In this document: piece by piece, positions 47,901-58,482 of the stretch
Layout of the letters: each line of letters begins with the position of its first letter
How positions within the stretch are numbered: position 1 is the stretch's first letter
Source of the DNA: Xanthostigma xanthostigma
Lineage: Eukaryota > Arthropoda > Insecta > Raphidioptera > Raphidiidae
Length of the DNA stretch: 64,000 nt
Assembly (NCBI GenBank): GCA_963575645.1
Contig: OY754467.1
Coordinates: 1,054,001 to 1,118,000, forward strand
Direction of reading: 5' to 3'
Made by a program: the position numbers and the translations under genes
The notes under the pieces: generated by a model
Seen by the model: only the letters and a program-made list of their open reading frames with translations
The model's database searches: none
Told to the model about the DNA's origin: nothing

Positions 47901-50900
47901 ATAGCTATTAGAAAAATCAGGGAATTTCCGTAAATTGTTGTACTGAGACTGGGATTTCTTAGGCGATTTGGCCTAAAAATGTACCGTTTTTCTTTCTATA
48001 CAAATGTCTCTAACAGAAATTCTTCGACATCATGTAAACTTTTTTTCTCAGAAAATTACCCCCCCCCTCAAATAGTGTAAATAGTGTCGTAAAATATTAA
48101 ACTAAAGATTCAAAGTACAGCAGAAACTCTTTAACCCGAACTTCGGGGGAAATGTTAAAAATTTCGAGCCATGAACTTTTCAACTTATCGAAGATTTTTG
48201 TTTCTTCGAGTTTGAAACACACAGGCAAGCTTTGATTTACAGAGGCCGGAACTTCGAGTTACAGAGGCTTATCTCTTTCGACTTGACGAGGTTTAAATTA
48301 TAGAGTTTCTACTGTACTCACCAGTAGTGATATAATAATTTGTTTATAACATAAATGATTTTAAATTGCGATAACGGTAAACGGTCGACCACAAGCAAGG
48401 TTTGTAGATTACAGAGGCTGCCTCGTTCCGTTAGATGACGTCATCCGGCGGACGTATCAACTGCTTGCGTGCGGCAACGGCTGTTGTTTATATACACTTT
48501 AATGGCGGTATTTAACAAATGTCAAAGAAATCATAAGACAGAATATTGATATTATTTGCAATAAATTGTTTTTTAAGCTGTAATACGTCCAGTTAAATAT
48601 AAATGACTATTTATATTTTTAAAAACATATTAACGATCCGCCAGCTGACGTCATTCCCGCGCTTACGCTGAATGATCTGATGGAACGAGGTAACCTCTGT
48701 AGTTTACTAGCCTTGAACCACAAGTGAGTAGTTTGTAATTAGTACCCTCGCCCTTCATACAACGCTATCAAAACACTTTTTTTTTCAAAACTTAATATAG
48801 TCATCTGTTATTATTTTTTAATTTTTTGTTCATTACAAACCATAACCGATATTTTTTATCTATTTACAGATAAGTGCTACTAATTAGTGCTTGTTTATTA
48901 ACGAATCATAAAATATTGTAATCAACATTCTGAACGTCCACACATGGAACCCCGAATTCAAACAATTTTTATATGATTTTTTAAAGCCCTCCTTCGATTG
49001 GGTAGTAGATTTGCGGTCGCAAGAAAAAATCGGTTACGTCAAGTTTATAGTAAATCATCTCTATTTTTCGCTGCAACGAAAACAGACAGCATCGTCGATC
49101 GCATGAATTCCAAGTTCGAATGAAATAATTTTATCAACGTATCTACACCGCGTATCAAAATAAATTCGAACGGAGGACCCCACTGTTTTTGGAATTAAAT
49201 TTAAAAAAATTGTTTTTCAGTTTTTTTATCGGTTTTAAGGGCGCCACTTTTGAGCTAGGGTCGATTTGTGCGATCTAGTCTCGAAGCGTGAGCAGACATT
49301 CAAAATTTGAGCAAAATCGATCCAGTCGTCATGGGCCTGTGCCCAAAATTCAAGCAATATATAATAATTAGCCTACTTGAATTCAATGTTAATCAACTGA
49401 AGATATTTAAGGAGGTTGATGCGTTACAGTCCCAATCAAAAGTAAGTCGAATTCTAAGTGGGAACTTTTCCATAATAAATTTCTACAAAAGGTTGATGAT
49501 ACCAATAAATTATTGTCATAAAGGCATAAATAAATAATTTTTTTTAATATTAATTAATTATTTCAGTATTTTACTTAATGGACTAACTTTTGAATTTTTT
49601 GTACAAAGTTAGGTTAGAAAAATAAATTTATGTAAATATCTGTATTTTACATATTTTTTGCAGTAAATAATTAAAAAAAGAAATAAGAAGTAATAAAAAT
49701 TAAAATTATATCATTAAAAAGTTGAAAATTCAGTTAAAATTGTTAAAATTGTCAAGAATAAAAGTCCATAATCGAAAAGTACTAAGGTTTAATATTTTTT
49801 TTATTGATTAAAAGTCTCCTAATTAAATTGGAAAAAATATTAAAATATGCGTAAGACATCGATGCTTTACATAGTTAGTTTTCGGAACTGCTGACATTAT
49901 TTGGTTATTTGCAAAAAATAAAATTTACCGTTTGCATGCTAGGTTGACATATTTTCCATAAGACTACATGTAAAAGTTTTTTTTAATTTTTAACTTTATA
50001 AATCTCCTAATGATTTTGAATTTTTACAGAAAATTTTGTCATAAGAAAATCTATTAAAAAAACGTTATTTCAGATTTTTTTCATTATCTTCATAAAACGG
50101 CTCAACCTCCTTAACATTATAAAGTCAATATGTAGGTATAGAAATCAAAAGCAATGTGTAGGAAATAATTCTCGACGTACGTGGTTTTGTTTTTGCGCCG
50201 CACATATATTATTCATCGATCTTTTTTATTTGTTAATGCATAATGAATGAGTTCCGCTGGTGTTATTTTACAATACTATACAAAAACCACAGGTTTTTTT
50301 TTACTTAAAGTAGGTATAGGAAAGAAAACATAAAAGTTCCATTTTGAAATAGGTATCGTTATTTGTATACGAAAAAAAAAACAGTCGCCGAAATCTGTTT
50401 TAATCAAGAATCGATGACTAAGTTTTTTTTTTAAATTTTTGTGACATATGACAGTTGAAGCTGTAGGATTACATAATCGAGACCGCTCAATTAAAACAGT
50501 CAACGCCAATTTATCAAACTCAATTTTTCCCAAATGGAATATTTTCAAAATTTTTAATAGGCCTCTAAAAATGCAGTTATGCTCTTGTTTTTGGCGGTTT
50601 CAAGTAGGTCATTGAATATTTCTGAAAATTACAGGCCGTCCGCGTGTTCAGCAGAAGGCAATACTGCCTCCAAACAAGTTAAATTAACGTTTTGTTGAGT
50701 TACAAATTACAAATAGGGTTCCTATACCATATATCTATTAAATTAACTATATGAATCATTGCCTATCTACTGAATGTGCGGTGAGTGAACGCAACAAAGC
50801 GTATCGAAAATATATCTGCGTCTCTTTCTTCGATGTAATTCCCTGATTTCTCCGATGTTAGGATTTGTTGATGTACTTGCATTCAATCTGAATAAAGTAT

Positions 50901-52991
50901 CTGTTTCAAAAACTTTGTCTTTTTCTAAGACGCTAACATGGGCGTACCCAGCTTTTGGCCCAGGAGGGAGTAAATTAGAAATTTCTTAAGCCGGCTTCCC
51001 CCGTGCTTATTTTGCCCTCCTGGATACGCCAGTGCTTACGGCGTAAAAAAAGACAGAACTATATGTTTGCACGCTAATAGTTCGATTGCGATTTTATTTC
51101 TATGCTCAGTATAGAATAAAAGTATATGGTTCCTACAGACCAACACGGGTCTACGGAAATATTTGATTCAGCGCCGAGTTGGTCTGTGGGAACCTTTATA
51201 TTTTTCGAGAATTTATTGGGTCACCTGTACAATCTCAAAACAGTCTAGAGCGCCTCATGTGGGGTATATTTATGGCACAAACACTGTATTACAAATGCCG
51301 TTAGTTAGCTAATAAAAATATTACTTACATAGTCTGTGTACATGGATATATTTTTAGGTGAAACAACTATGAAATAATTTATGTAAAGCTGAATTTTTGT
51401 AGCCCTATTGCTTTCGAGCGTCTATAATCAACAACCTCTCTGTATTCAGGTAAACATCTTACCATGGTATGAAAACGATAATAGAAAAAAATAAGTGTTC
51501 CGTTTTGCACGGAACACTAACAAGCTTAAATGGATATTGCAGAAACTTTAAAAGGTTACTTATGTGTAATCTGACAATGTGTATTCTCACAACGTACAAG
51601 AGTTCAATACAGTTTTATTATACAGTTCAAATAATCCGAGTTAAAATTTTTTCATCCGATTTAATATTATGTACAAAATGTCTTTTGTAAATTAAAATAA
51701 AAAAAAAAAAAAACAATCTCAACTATCTGTGCACATAAACGTCTCTAAGTATTTTCCCAATGCACGGACATGGAAAACGACGAGTTGAATAATATTTATC
51801 TATCAAGGTACATTTTAATTAACGGTGATTACCCTCGCGGGTCAATTTAAAGACTTGTGATCGACGATATTGTCTCTATACCTCTTTACAATGCAACAAA
51901 AAATAGACACTGGAAAGATGTCGTTTTAAGACATACAGCGCTAACGATATCAGTTATCGAGCGTCTACAATTTCTCCTCCAACGAGGCACACGGTATAGT
52001 CTTTACCCACCGGCTGTCGGTTTTGACAGAACTCGATTTAAAGCCGATAAAAAGTAGTCTTAACATTAACTTTGGACACAAGTTGACTGCGTAGCAAGTT
52101 TCATCAAAATCGGTTCAGCCGTTCTCGAATGACTCTTGTACAAACGAAAATCATGGAAATATCCCGAAAATTCGCAGAAAAACGAAATTACAGACAAGTG
52201 TCTCGTTACTATTTTACATATTGGTTTTAATGAAGCGTTTTTAGGCAATATTACACAAATTACAAAAGTCTCTCGGGAGCAACAGGAAAAAACACTATAA
52301 AATCGCCGTAGGCGCTTTTGGTTACTGGCCGCTGATATGCAAATTAAAGTTTTAAAAAACCCGATCCTCAAATATTTCTGTAAGTGATAAATATTTTGTT
52401 TTGTGAGTATCAGTTGTTTTATCGCATATTTCTTCAATGAAAAATATTATTGCAAGATTAATGCAACGCAACATCCTGGATGTAAAAAGACTATTTTAGA
52501 GCGTTTAATTATATTGGCCTTGTATCATTTATAATATAAAAGGATCCAAGTGTTGAACTCTTGGATGCAATACCTGATTAAATAATAATAAAAAAAGTAC
52601 GAGATAGCGGTATTCATCATTCCAATGACAGCAGACTAATATGTGACATTACTTAGAAAGCTGTTGTATTATTTTTTTTTTACAACATCCAACAAATGTT
52701 ACATGTGTAACAGTTTTTCTATGAACTCTTTTTTAGCAATACAAAATACATATACCACCGAATTGTATAAAATAGATGCCCGGAAAAACTAGCTTCACAA
52801 TAACAGTGATGATTCATAATAAAGAACCAATTAAAATGCAATATCGAAATTGAATACGTACCACTATGTTCGGTAAAAATATTTGAACCGAGCTGCCTTC
52901 CATCTTTAAGAGCTCTCGGTTTATTTCTCGTTGTCCTAACAGAATGTGAACCGACTGTTATGGTGCGATCTTTGGTTTGTTGATTGCCCAT
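35908..52991 (-). CDS. Abl: Abl non-receptor tyrosine kinase
   Basis: Eight coding exons join in phase: 52991-52862, 42672-42397, 42161-40899, 40143-40012, 39889-39754, 38898-38798, 38721-38459, 38130-35908; total 1507 residues. Gly2 after Met1 fits N-myristoylation. The leader [20 protein letters not shown] spans the first, 10-kb intron. SH3 is at about 114-172, SH2 at about 179-270. The kinase is at about 288-545, with glycine loop [11 protein letters not shown], Lys323, Glu338, gatekeeper Thr367, HRD Asp415, DFG Asp433, activation-loop Tyr445 and a TAPE motif, so it should be active. The tail has [10 protein letters not shown] (SH3 ligand), FPPPP (Ena/VASP EVH1 ligand) and the C-terminal F-actin-binding domain from about 1405. 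It acts at the cell cortex in axon guidance and epithelial shape (family knowledge). One exon carries most of SH3, all SH2 and the kinase. Confidence 0.96.
39012..39579 (+). mobile_element. Mariner-like deletion derivative, copy 1
   Basis: Ends CAGTATGTAAACACGTAAGG and its mirror with one or two changes make terminal inverted repeats of about 46 bp, flanked by TA. Inside are remnants of a transposase frame: [13 protein letters not shown], as at the start of HTH-containing mariner-like proteins, and farther on [13 protein letters not shown], as found before the catalytic D of the same family. The middle and the end of the gene are missing. It lies in the Abl intron between the exons ending 39754 and starting 38898. 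Confidence 0.85.
40244..40817 (+). mobile_element. Mariner-like deletion derivative, copy 2
   Basis: Nearly identical to 39012-39579 along its whole length, same orientation, TA on both sides (40242-40243, 40818-40819). It lies in the next Abl intron upstream (between exons 42161-40899 and 40143-40012). Both copies carry the same internal deletion. Confidence 0.87.
42913..43239. mobile_element. MITE D1, complete copy
   Basis: TATAATACGCGCCACGGATC (42913) with TAAAAGGTTCGGAAGTTAG is mirrored by CTAACTTCCGAGCCATTTAG at 43201 and its continuation to 43239; four mismatches in 39 bases. Its left half matches the split copy at 2356-2734 on the opposite strand. No coding potential. Confidence 0.75.
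43493..43787. mobile_element. MITE with CTGCACAC ends
   Basis: AAAGGTCGCTGCACACGAGG at the left and GTGTGCAGCGGCTTT at the right are inverted repeats of about 20-30 bp. GC content is higher than around it. The end layout is reminiscent of the 21130-21343 element (CTCTACAC), though the interiors differ. Confidence 0.65.
44921..45097. mobile_element. Foldback MITE F1, copy 1
   Basis: CTTCTTGGTTTCCGGGCTTG with TAGGCCGTGG...ATTTCTAC pairs with GTAGAAATACCAATTGTCC and CAAGCCCGGAAACCAAGAAG at the right; arms about 47 bases. A related copy is at 57120-57405. Confidence 0.7.
45966..46099. mobile_element. 134-bp foldback MITE
   Basis: ATTCTGTATGGCCAATGTTC at the left pairs with its mirror at the right over about 53 bases (including GACAG, TTTCTGTC and CACTTT). 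Small loop. No coding potential. Confidence 0.7.
46861..47077. repeat. Exact 89-bp palindrome with 39-bp spacer
   Basis: 46861-46949 and 46989-47077 are exact reverse complements, base for base, over 89 bp. The spacer adds GGGCGCT and AGCGCCC near the arms. Both arms contain ACTAAAAAGTAAAAAATAAT, also present in the foldback at 53735-53981. The 157-bp tandem array starts 20 bases downstream. Confidence 0.93.
47097..47670 (+). repeat. 157-bp tandem repeat, four units
   Basis: GGATCTATAAAAGAATTTAT starts at 47099, 47372 and 47529, and a version missing the first bases at 47216. The last three units are 157 bp apart and almost identical; the first is 116 bp because the 3' part (GGGAAATTGGTGAAAATAAA to TACTACAG) is absent. 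The last unit passes into unique sequence with TACATACATACCCACATACA. Confidence 0.9.
48118..48314. mobile_element. Pogo-type MITE
   Basis: CAGCAGAAACTCTTTAA at the left and TAGAGTTTCTACTG at the right are inverted repeats; TA flanks both ends (48116-48117, 48315-48316). Short (197 bp) and non-coding. Confidence 0.7.
48396..48716. mobile_element. hAT-type MITE with ACCACAAG duplication
   Basis: ACCACAAG occurs without a change at 48388-48395 and 48717-48724. The element starts CAAGGTTTGTAGATTACAGA (with GGCTGCCTCGTTCC) and ends GGAACGAGGTAACCTCTGTA and GTTTACTAGCCTTGA, an inverted pair. Size 321 bp, non-coding. Confidence 0.82.
50753..51128. repeat. Dispersed repeat R2, copy 2
   Basis: Matches 364-740 nearly base for base, same orientation. 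A short hairpin (51128-51196) follows at once. Confidence 0.72.
51128..51196. repeat. Short hairpin GGTTCCTACAGACCAAC
   Basis: GGTTCCTACAGACCAACACG pairs with GTTGGTCTGTGGGAACC around a loop of about 30 bases. It may be a very short MITE or a decayed end of one. Confidence 0.55.
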
Positions 52992-53004
52992 GATTTGGAA
53001 TCAT
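52936..53004 (-). promoter_or_regulatory. Upstream ORF overlapping the Abl start
   Basis: An ATG at 53004-53002, 13 bases before the Abl ATG and in another frame, opens a 22-codon ORF that ends at 52936 inside the Abl leader exon. The uATG has G at -3; the Abl ATG has A at -3 and G at +4, the better context. If the transcript includes it, the ORF would reduce Abl initiation. Confidence 0.4.
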
Positions 53005-53444
53005 AACCCAAACGACACTTCTGGCTCCTCAAAAGCCTCAGCCACACCAATAGGGTGGCTTTAAAACACAACACACAAACTTTCACTACATAATTAATGT
53101 ATCACAAGAACAACCGTCATTTGTATTATCATTTAATTTACTTTAACTCGCCGTACTATTATCACAAAATATGTTAAATTATATACAACTGTTTTTATTA
53201 ACTAATCAACCCCATTCGTTCAGTCTAATCCGCCATGTACAAATCTGACATATTGGTTGTGTCGATTATTTAATTCGATTTATTACAGTAGTGGCAGCAC
53301 TTGTTCGATATCATTTCATAAACGATTCCAAAGTTACCGGCCACTGACATATTTTTAGTTGCCACTACTCGCCGTCAAAGTTGACAATTGGTTTAAAATT
53401 TGAATAAAAAAATTGTATTTTTAGTTTTTCGACAATACCTACCG

Positions 53445-53636
53445 TCATAAAGTTTTCTCACTATCGTTATTGAAATTTTGAACTTTTGCGACACTTGGCC
53501 TAGCGAGACCGCATGTGGTTCGCCCCTGGTTTAATTCGTATTCTTTTAGATCTTTCGGAGACCGCACCGTGTTCGTCAAAAAATTAACAAAACTACTCTG
53601 TGGTGTCGACGCTCGAGCCAGAGAATTCGGACGCAT
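53445..53636 (-). CDS. Small unrecognised ORF upstream of Abl
   Basis: A 63-codon ORF with ATG and stop, on the same strand as Abl and about 450 bp upstream of its start. The base composition is less AT-rich than its surroundings (NTVRSPKDLKEYELNQGRTT, GLARPS). The stop TGA is followed by CG|GTAGGT, which looks like a splice donor. It could be a small gene, part of an Abl 5' leader exon, or chance. No domain is recognised. Confidence 0.3.
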   Translation of the reverse strand: MRPNSLARASTPQSSFVNFLTNTVRSPKDLKEYELNQGRTTCGLARPSVAKVQNFNNDSEKTL

Positions 53637-53734
53637 ACCGTGCTACGGAACGGGATCAACGCGGTCATATGTTCGGATCTTTATTTGTACATGATTATTT
53701 TTTATTAGCTGAATTTGCATGTGAAAATTTAAAA

Positions 53735-53981
53735 AATATTTTTAACAAAAAAATTGAACCGACTTCAAAATGCACTAAAAAGTAAAAAATAATATACGTA
53801 TGTTATTTTTGGAGTCGGTGTCACATCGGAATTCGAAAGTAGCAATTTAAATCTTACATGTCTATAGTTCTCGGAATAGATTTAATTTTGGCTGACACCG
53901 ACTCCAAAAATAACAATAATTATTATTTTTTACTTTTTAGTGCATATTTTGAAGTCAGTTCAATTTTTTTGTTAAAAATGT
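53735..53981. repeat. Foldback repeat with ACTAAAAAGTAAAAAATAAT arms
   Basis: About 90 bases from 53735 (AACAAAAAAATTGAACCGAC, TTCAAAATGCACTAAAAAGT, TTTTTGGAGTCGGTGTCA) pair with 53893-53981. The innermost arm reads GGAGTCGGTGTCA against TGACACCGACTCC. The motif shared with the palindrome at 46861 suggests one family. The following 54000-54260 (CCACCATCAGATCCTGACTT, ending GAAGTCGGTTAATAAA) belongs to the same kind of element. Confidence 0.75.
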
Positions 53982-55867
53982 TTTATTTTTCTCTTTTTAG
54001 TGTTAGATAAAGTATTGCAATGGATAGGCCAAGTATGCGTGCCTTTGAAATTTGAGAGTTTCCCTCGATTTCTCCGGATTCCACCATCAGATCCTGACTT
54101 GGTTCCGATGGGACTACCTCGGAAGTGCACTCTTTCGAATAAAAAAAGAATTTTGAAAATCGGTCCATAATTGACGGAGAAATCGGTGAACATACATAAA
54201 AAAAAAATAAACAGTCGAACATAGAACCTCCTCCTTTTTTGAAGTCGGTTAATAAAAAAATCAGTCTAATTTAAAAAAGTCCGTCAGGAATTAGGATACG
54301 GTTGGTTTTTCTAGAAAAAAAGAAATATATGTTATATTATTTTCTCAACCCCATTTATTCCGTAAACATAGAGAATTTCTGAATAAAACCTACAACACCA
54401 AAAATGATGCAAAAGGGGTTTTTGACAAGGAACAGACTAATAATTAATATAAATAAAATTCTTAAAAATTAAAAGAACAATTTGTTTTTATAACATTTGA
54501 AATGTGAGAATTTTCTTTGTAACAAATAAAAAAAATATTATATATAGATAATTAATATTAAATATAGCATCTTTTAACGTGTAAATAATGCATTTTGAAC
54601 AAATATATAAACAATCATATATAAAAATTAAGTACATATTAAATAAATTCTAATATTATATTAAAAAGAAATAAATAATCGAGTATTTTATAATCTTTAA
54701 AACAAAACTCCAATGAGCATTCACTTGTTTTTATAAATTTCATGATGATATATTATTTTTCTTTTAAATATTATGTTTTAATCTAATAAAAAACAATACT
54801 GTGCAACATTTTCATTCTATTGTGATGGGAAATGTTTGGAAAAAAATTAAGACAAGTACTTTTTCAAAAACTCGAAAGCAATCGTGACTGAAAATCACAG
54901 TTTAAACAAAAACAATGCAGCTCGAAGTTTTTGTACAATATAGTTTTTTAGATATGTATAGAATAGAAATATTGATTAATTAGTGTATTTATAACAAAAT
55001 GTGTATTGAAAATCGCACTCGATAAATCTTGAAATAATAAATAATGTTGTTCATTATTTACAAGAAGAGCTTACAGTTGATGGATCACCGATTTTGTCTA
55101 ATTTTTTTTCCGAATCAAAAAAAAAAATGCCTATGCAATATTCATCCTAATAAGTCCTGTCTTCCGAGACGACGAATTTTAATAATGTAACGGTTTTTTA
55201 GAACAGCATACAAACAACTTCAACTTCCCCTCTATTTCTCGAATTTCTTTTAAAAACACATAGAACTCAGCAAGTTATTCGGAAAATAAAGTTCATCAGA
55301 TTTGTTTTTTACTTTTATGTATCCAAACAAAAGTTGATCATAAGGGGCGATCCCCAAGCTGTGAGATCCCCTCGTTAGACTTCTATAAACTTACAAACAA
55401 TAAATTTCTCTAGTGAACTACAACCTTTTAAGTTCAGTTGTTTATAACCTTAATAAGGTTCACTCAAATCAAAAACAATGGTCCGACAGGTCACAATTCG
55501 ATAATCCGTATCGGTTTAACTGATCCGAACCGATGTCCGAGATACGTTGTTGATTTGAATGTCTATAAAGCTTATTGTAAGCCGTTTTATTGAGCACAGC
55601 TCTTCTATCAAGAAATTAAATAACTAGTTAAGCCATATGCATAGCGTAATACGAAAGCTGTTAATTTACATTTTTAGGCGCCTTTTTGCACACTCAGAAA
55701 AAAATTAAGACAGTTCTGTTTTAATAGAAATTTTGTTCGCGACTGACTTATAAGAGAAGAAATTTTATATTATTTTGAACACAGCCAAAATGCTTGAGCC
55801 GTTTCTGATTGCACTGATATCCTGGAGAGAAACAACTTTTTTGACTCATTCAATTATAGCAAGCCGA

Positions 55868-56254
55868 CAGGGGCGTAGCTACCGCCGTATCAATTATACG
55901 GGGCCACCAGGCTACGGGGGCCCCCAACGTGCGTAAGCAAAAATTAATAAAACTTCCCAAATTTTTGTCACTATTGTCCATAGAGGTAGAAACTTTAGAA
56001 AAACTAAAGTCATCATCAGCTATAAATGATTTAATAAATCAGTTTGCCGAAAAAGAGCCAAGGAGAGTGTATATTTAATTTGAATTGTTTGTAAAAATTT
56101 TGGAAAAAGTGACAGATAGATAATTATGATGAATAAATATTTTTTTTATTTTTATGCAAACATTTTTTTTTCTTTTGTGAGAAATCTTTACCCTTCCTAA
56201 GGGCCCCCAAACAAATTTTTATACGGGGCCCCGCCAAGGCACGCTACGCTTCTG
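55868..56254. mobile_element. hAT-type MITE with CAGGGGCGTAGC end
   Basis: CAGGGGCGTAGCTACC at the left, GGCACGCTACGCTTCTG at the right; flanks CAAGCCGA (55860-55867) and CAAGCTGA (56255-56262) form an 8-bp duplication with one change. ATACGGGGCC and GGGCCCCC occur near both ends in inverted order. Confidence 0.78.
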
Positions 56255-57119
56255 CAAGCTGAATTTAATTTTGAAAAATCTATAGCGCTTTTATTACTAA
56301 TTGAGATCCTAAATACCTCACTGATATCTGACGGTAAATTAAAATTGTAATAATCTTGGCAAACATAGTCACTCATATTATATGAAACAAGTGACGTCGC
56401 AATTCAAAACAAAACAACATAGTGTCGGCCATCTTAATTTTTGTTTAGCTCATTCACGTTGAAATTTACAGTACGGAAAATATTTTAACGATAACTGCAT
56501 TTAGAAAAATATAGCTGTTTATAATTTGATCCCAAAATCTCCAGTATTTCGAGACAACCGACAAGATTTGATTGTAAAACTATAAAATGTGTTTGTCATC
56601 AAATCATTTCGCCTTTAATTTTGCGTTACCAAGGTTCCTGTCAAAGAATTTTCACTTCAAAAAGCATTTTCAAAAATGATCAAATAACAACTTTCGCAAT
56701 AATATATTAAGTACATGCTATGTACCAGGCCTATCTCTAAAATTCATTTAATATAATTTTTCAATAATGTTATAACATAGTAATTTCTATAATCAATTAA
56801 GTATATACTTTTAAAGTCTACGAAGACTTGATAAAAGCTGAGGCAGTGGAAAGGTTGATCGCAGAAAGAATATAATTATTTTAAAAGATACATACATAAA
56901 CAACACAACTTTAAATCTACGGCCAAACGACAAAACGACTTACGTCAAGCTTTTGATTAATAACGTTCCAGTGAATGTGCACCGATAATCTCGTCGCAAT
57001 ATTTGTACTGGTGTAGCTAGCGAAGAATCGCTTTATTTTTTCGTACACAGTTGAATAAATCATGTTCGAACAGTCGTTTACAATCGTGTAACCATTCACG
57101 GCTTGCGTTGTTCTAAATA

Positions 57120-57405
57120 TTCTTGGTTTCCGGGCTTGTAGGCGTTGGTTCACTGGTATTTCTGTCCGACGTTTTATCTACAACTGCGGTAGACATTATC
57201 ATAGACGGTGTGGCAGCGGGCTAAGTGTCCTTGGCGACTCGCAGGAAGGTGTGTCGGTGGCTGGTGTTCTCTCTTTTTTATGCCAAGTGTGAATATGTTC
57301 TCTGACTGGTCGTGCTTCGTGCCATATCGCCTTCAATAATGTCTATCGCTGAACGTCAGGTAGAAATATCAATGGACCACAACCTATTAGCCCGGAAATC
57401 AAGAT
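57120..57405. mobile_element. Foldback MITE F1, copy 2
   Basis: TTCTTGGTTTCCGGGCTTGT at the left and AGCCCGGAAATCAAGA at the right are the same ends as at 44921-45097; the interior is about 100 bp longer and contains a further GTGTGGCAGCGGGC segment. Confidence 0.65.
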
Positions 57406-58314
57406 TTGGAATATTTTTTAACCAAGAATCTGACATGCGTCATTTTATCCCGTGGCTGTAGAAATTATAACATTACTTTTTTGTTCTAAAATATCAACGA
57501 TATAATAATATAATTTTAAATTATTTATATTATTTACAGATAGTATGAGAAATAAGGTACGTAGAAATGTCTTTATAATAATTACTTCTCTAAAATGTAT
57601 TACCTAATGATATTACTTTGATCTATATAACCGATAACATAAAAATTTTATATATTTTGTACAAAAATGTGATGATACCGATCGATAAAAAAAAATTATA
57701 TACAAAGATTTACTATCATAAATAGATATATAACTTAGGGGCTCTATTACGGTAATTTTACTCTAAAAACAATGCAACTCTTACCAAACAGTACAACGAA
57801 CTAAGTTACGTCTTTGCACGAGATAAGCCGACGTTTCCCCTCCTACTTTAAGTGTCAGATGTTTCCTGCGCGCAATGCTGTGCGCAGAGGGGAAAGAACT
57901 CCGCCCCACTTGCGCATAACGTAACCCACTACATATTTCGAATCTATTGGAATTGGAGTTAGACAACGTTTACAGTGCAAAATTACAGAATAAAACCCAT
58001 AAAAACTTAATTTCTAGGTTTGAATTGATTTAAGTACTAAAATTCCCCAAAATCAGTCGGCATTAAGTAAAATAGCGGAATAGGAGAAATCGTTTTGACA
58101 ACATTTGCATGATATATTGTTATAAATGCATTCAGAAAGATAATACGACAAATGAAGGTATACAAAACAAATGAACGAACGAAACAAAATGTCTGATGTA
58201 TTGTAACGATTTGTTGATGAAAAATGTTTTTCTAAATGCATAGGTACATATAAATAAAAAGAGATGTAAACAGTAGATATGTTTTTTGGTAAATTTTGAA
58301 ATCCTAAATCAATA

Positions 58315-58482
58315 CAGAGCTCTTCGAATACAACTGCTTGTTTGCTGGCTCAATTATTATCGGTCTCTTCGAACTTGATTCTAGCAGTTCTAGGTTTCTA
58401 GAGCCGCTAGAACCAAGTTCAAACAGTTTGACAAGGTCCAGAATTTGACTAACAAAAATGCAGTTGTGTCCGAAGAGTTCTG
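58315..58482. mobile_element. 168-bp MITE with TA duplication
   Basis: CAGAGCTCTTCGAATACAAC and GTTGTGTCCGAAGAGTTCTG are inverted ends, with TA on both sides (58313-58314, 58483-58484). A second inverted pair lies inside: TTCGAACTTGATTCTAGCAG and GCTAGAACCAAGTTCAA. Tc1/mariner-like size and target. Confidence 0.72.

Larger units (their letters stand above)
42673..52861 (-). other. Abl intron 1
   Basis: A 10.2 kb intron between the leader exon and the exon that starts SH3. It is filled with small repeats listed separately. I see no nested gene. Position and length are supported by the in-phase joining of leader and SH3 exons. Confidence 0.85.
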
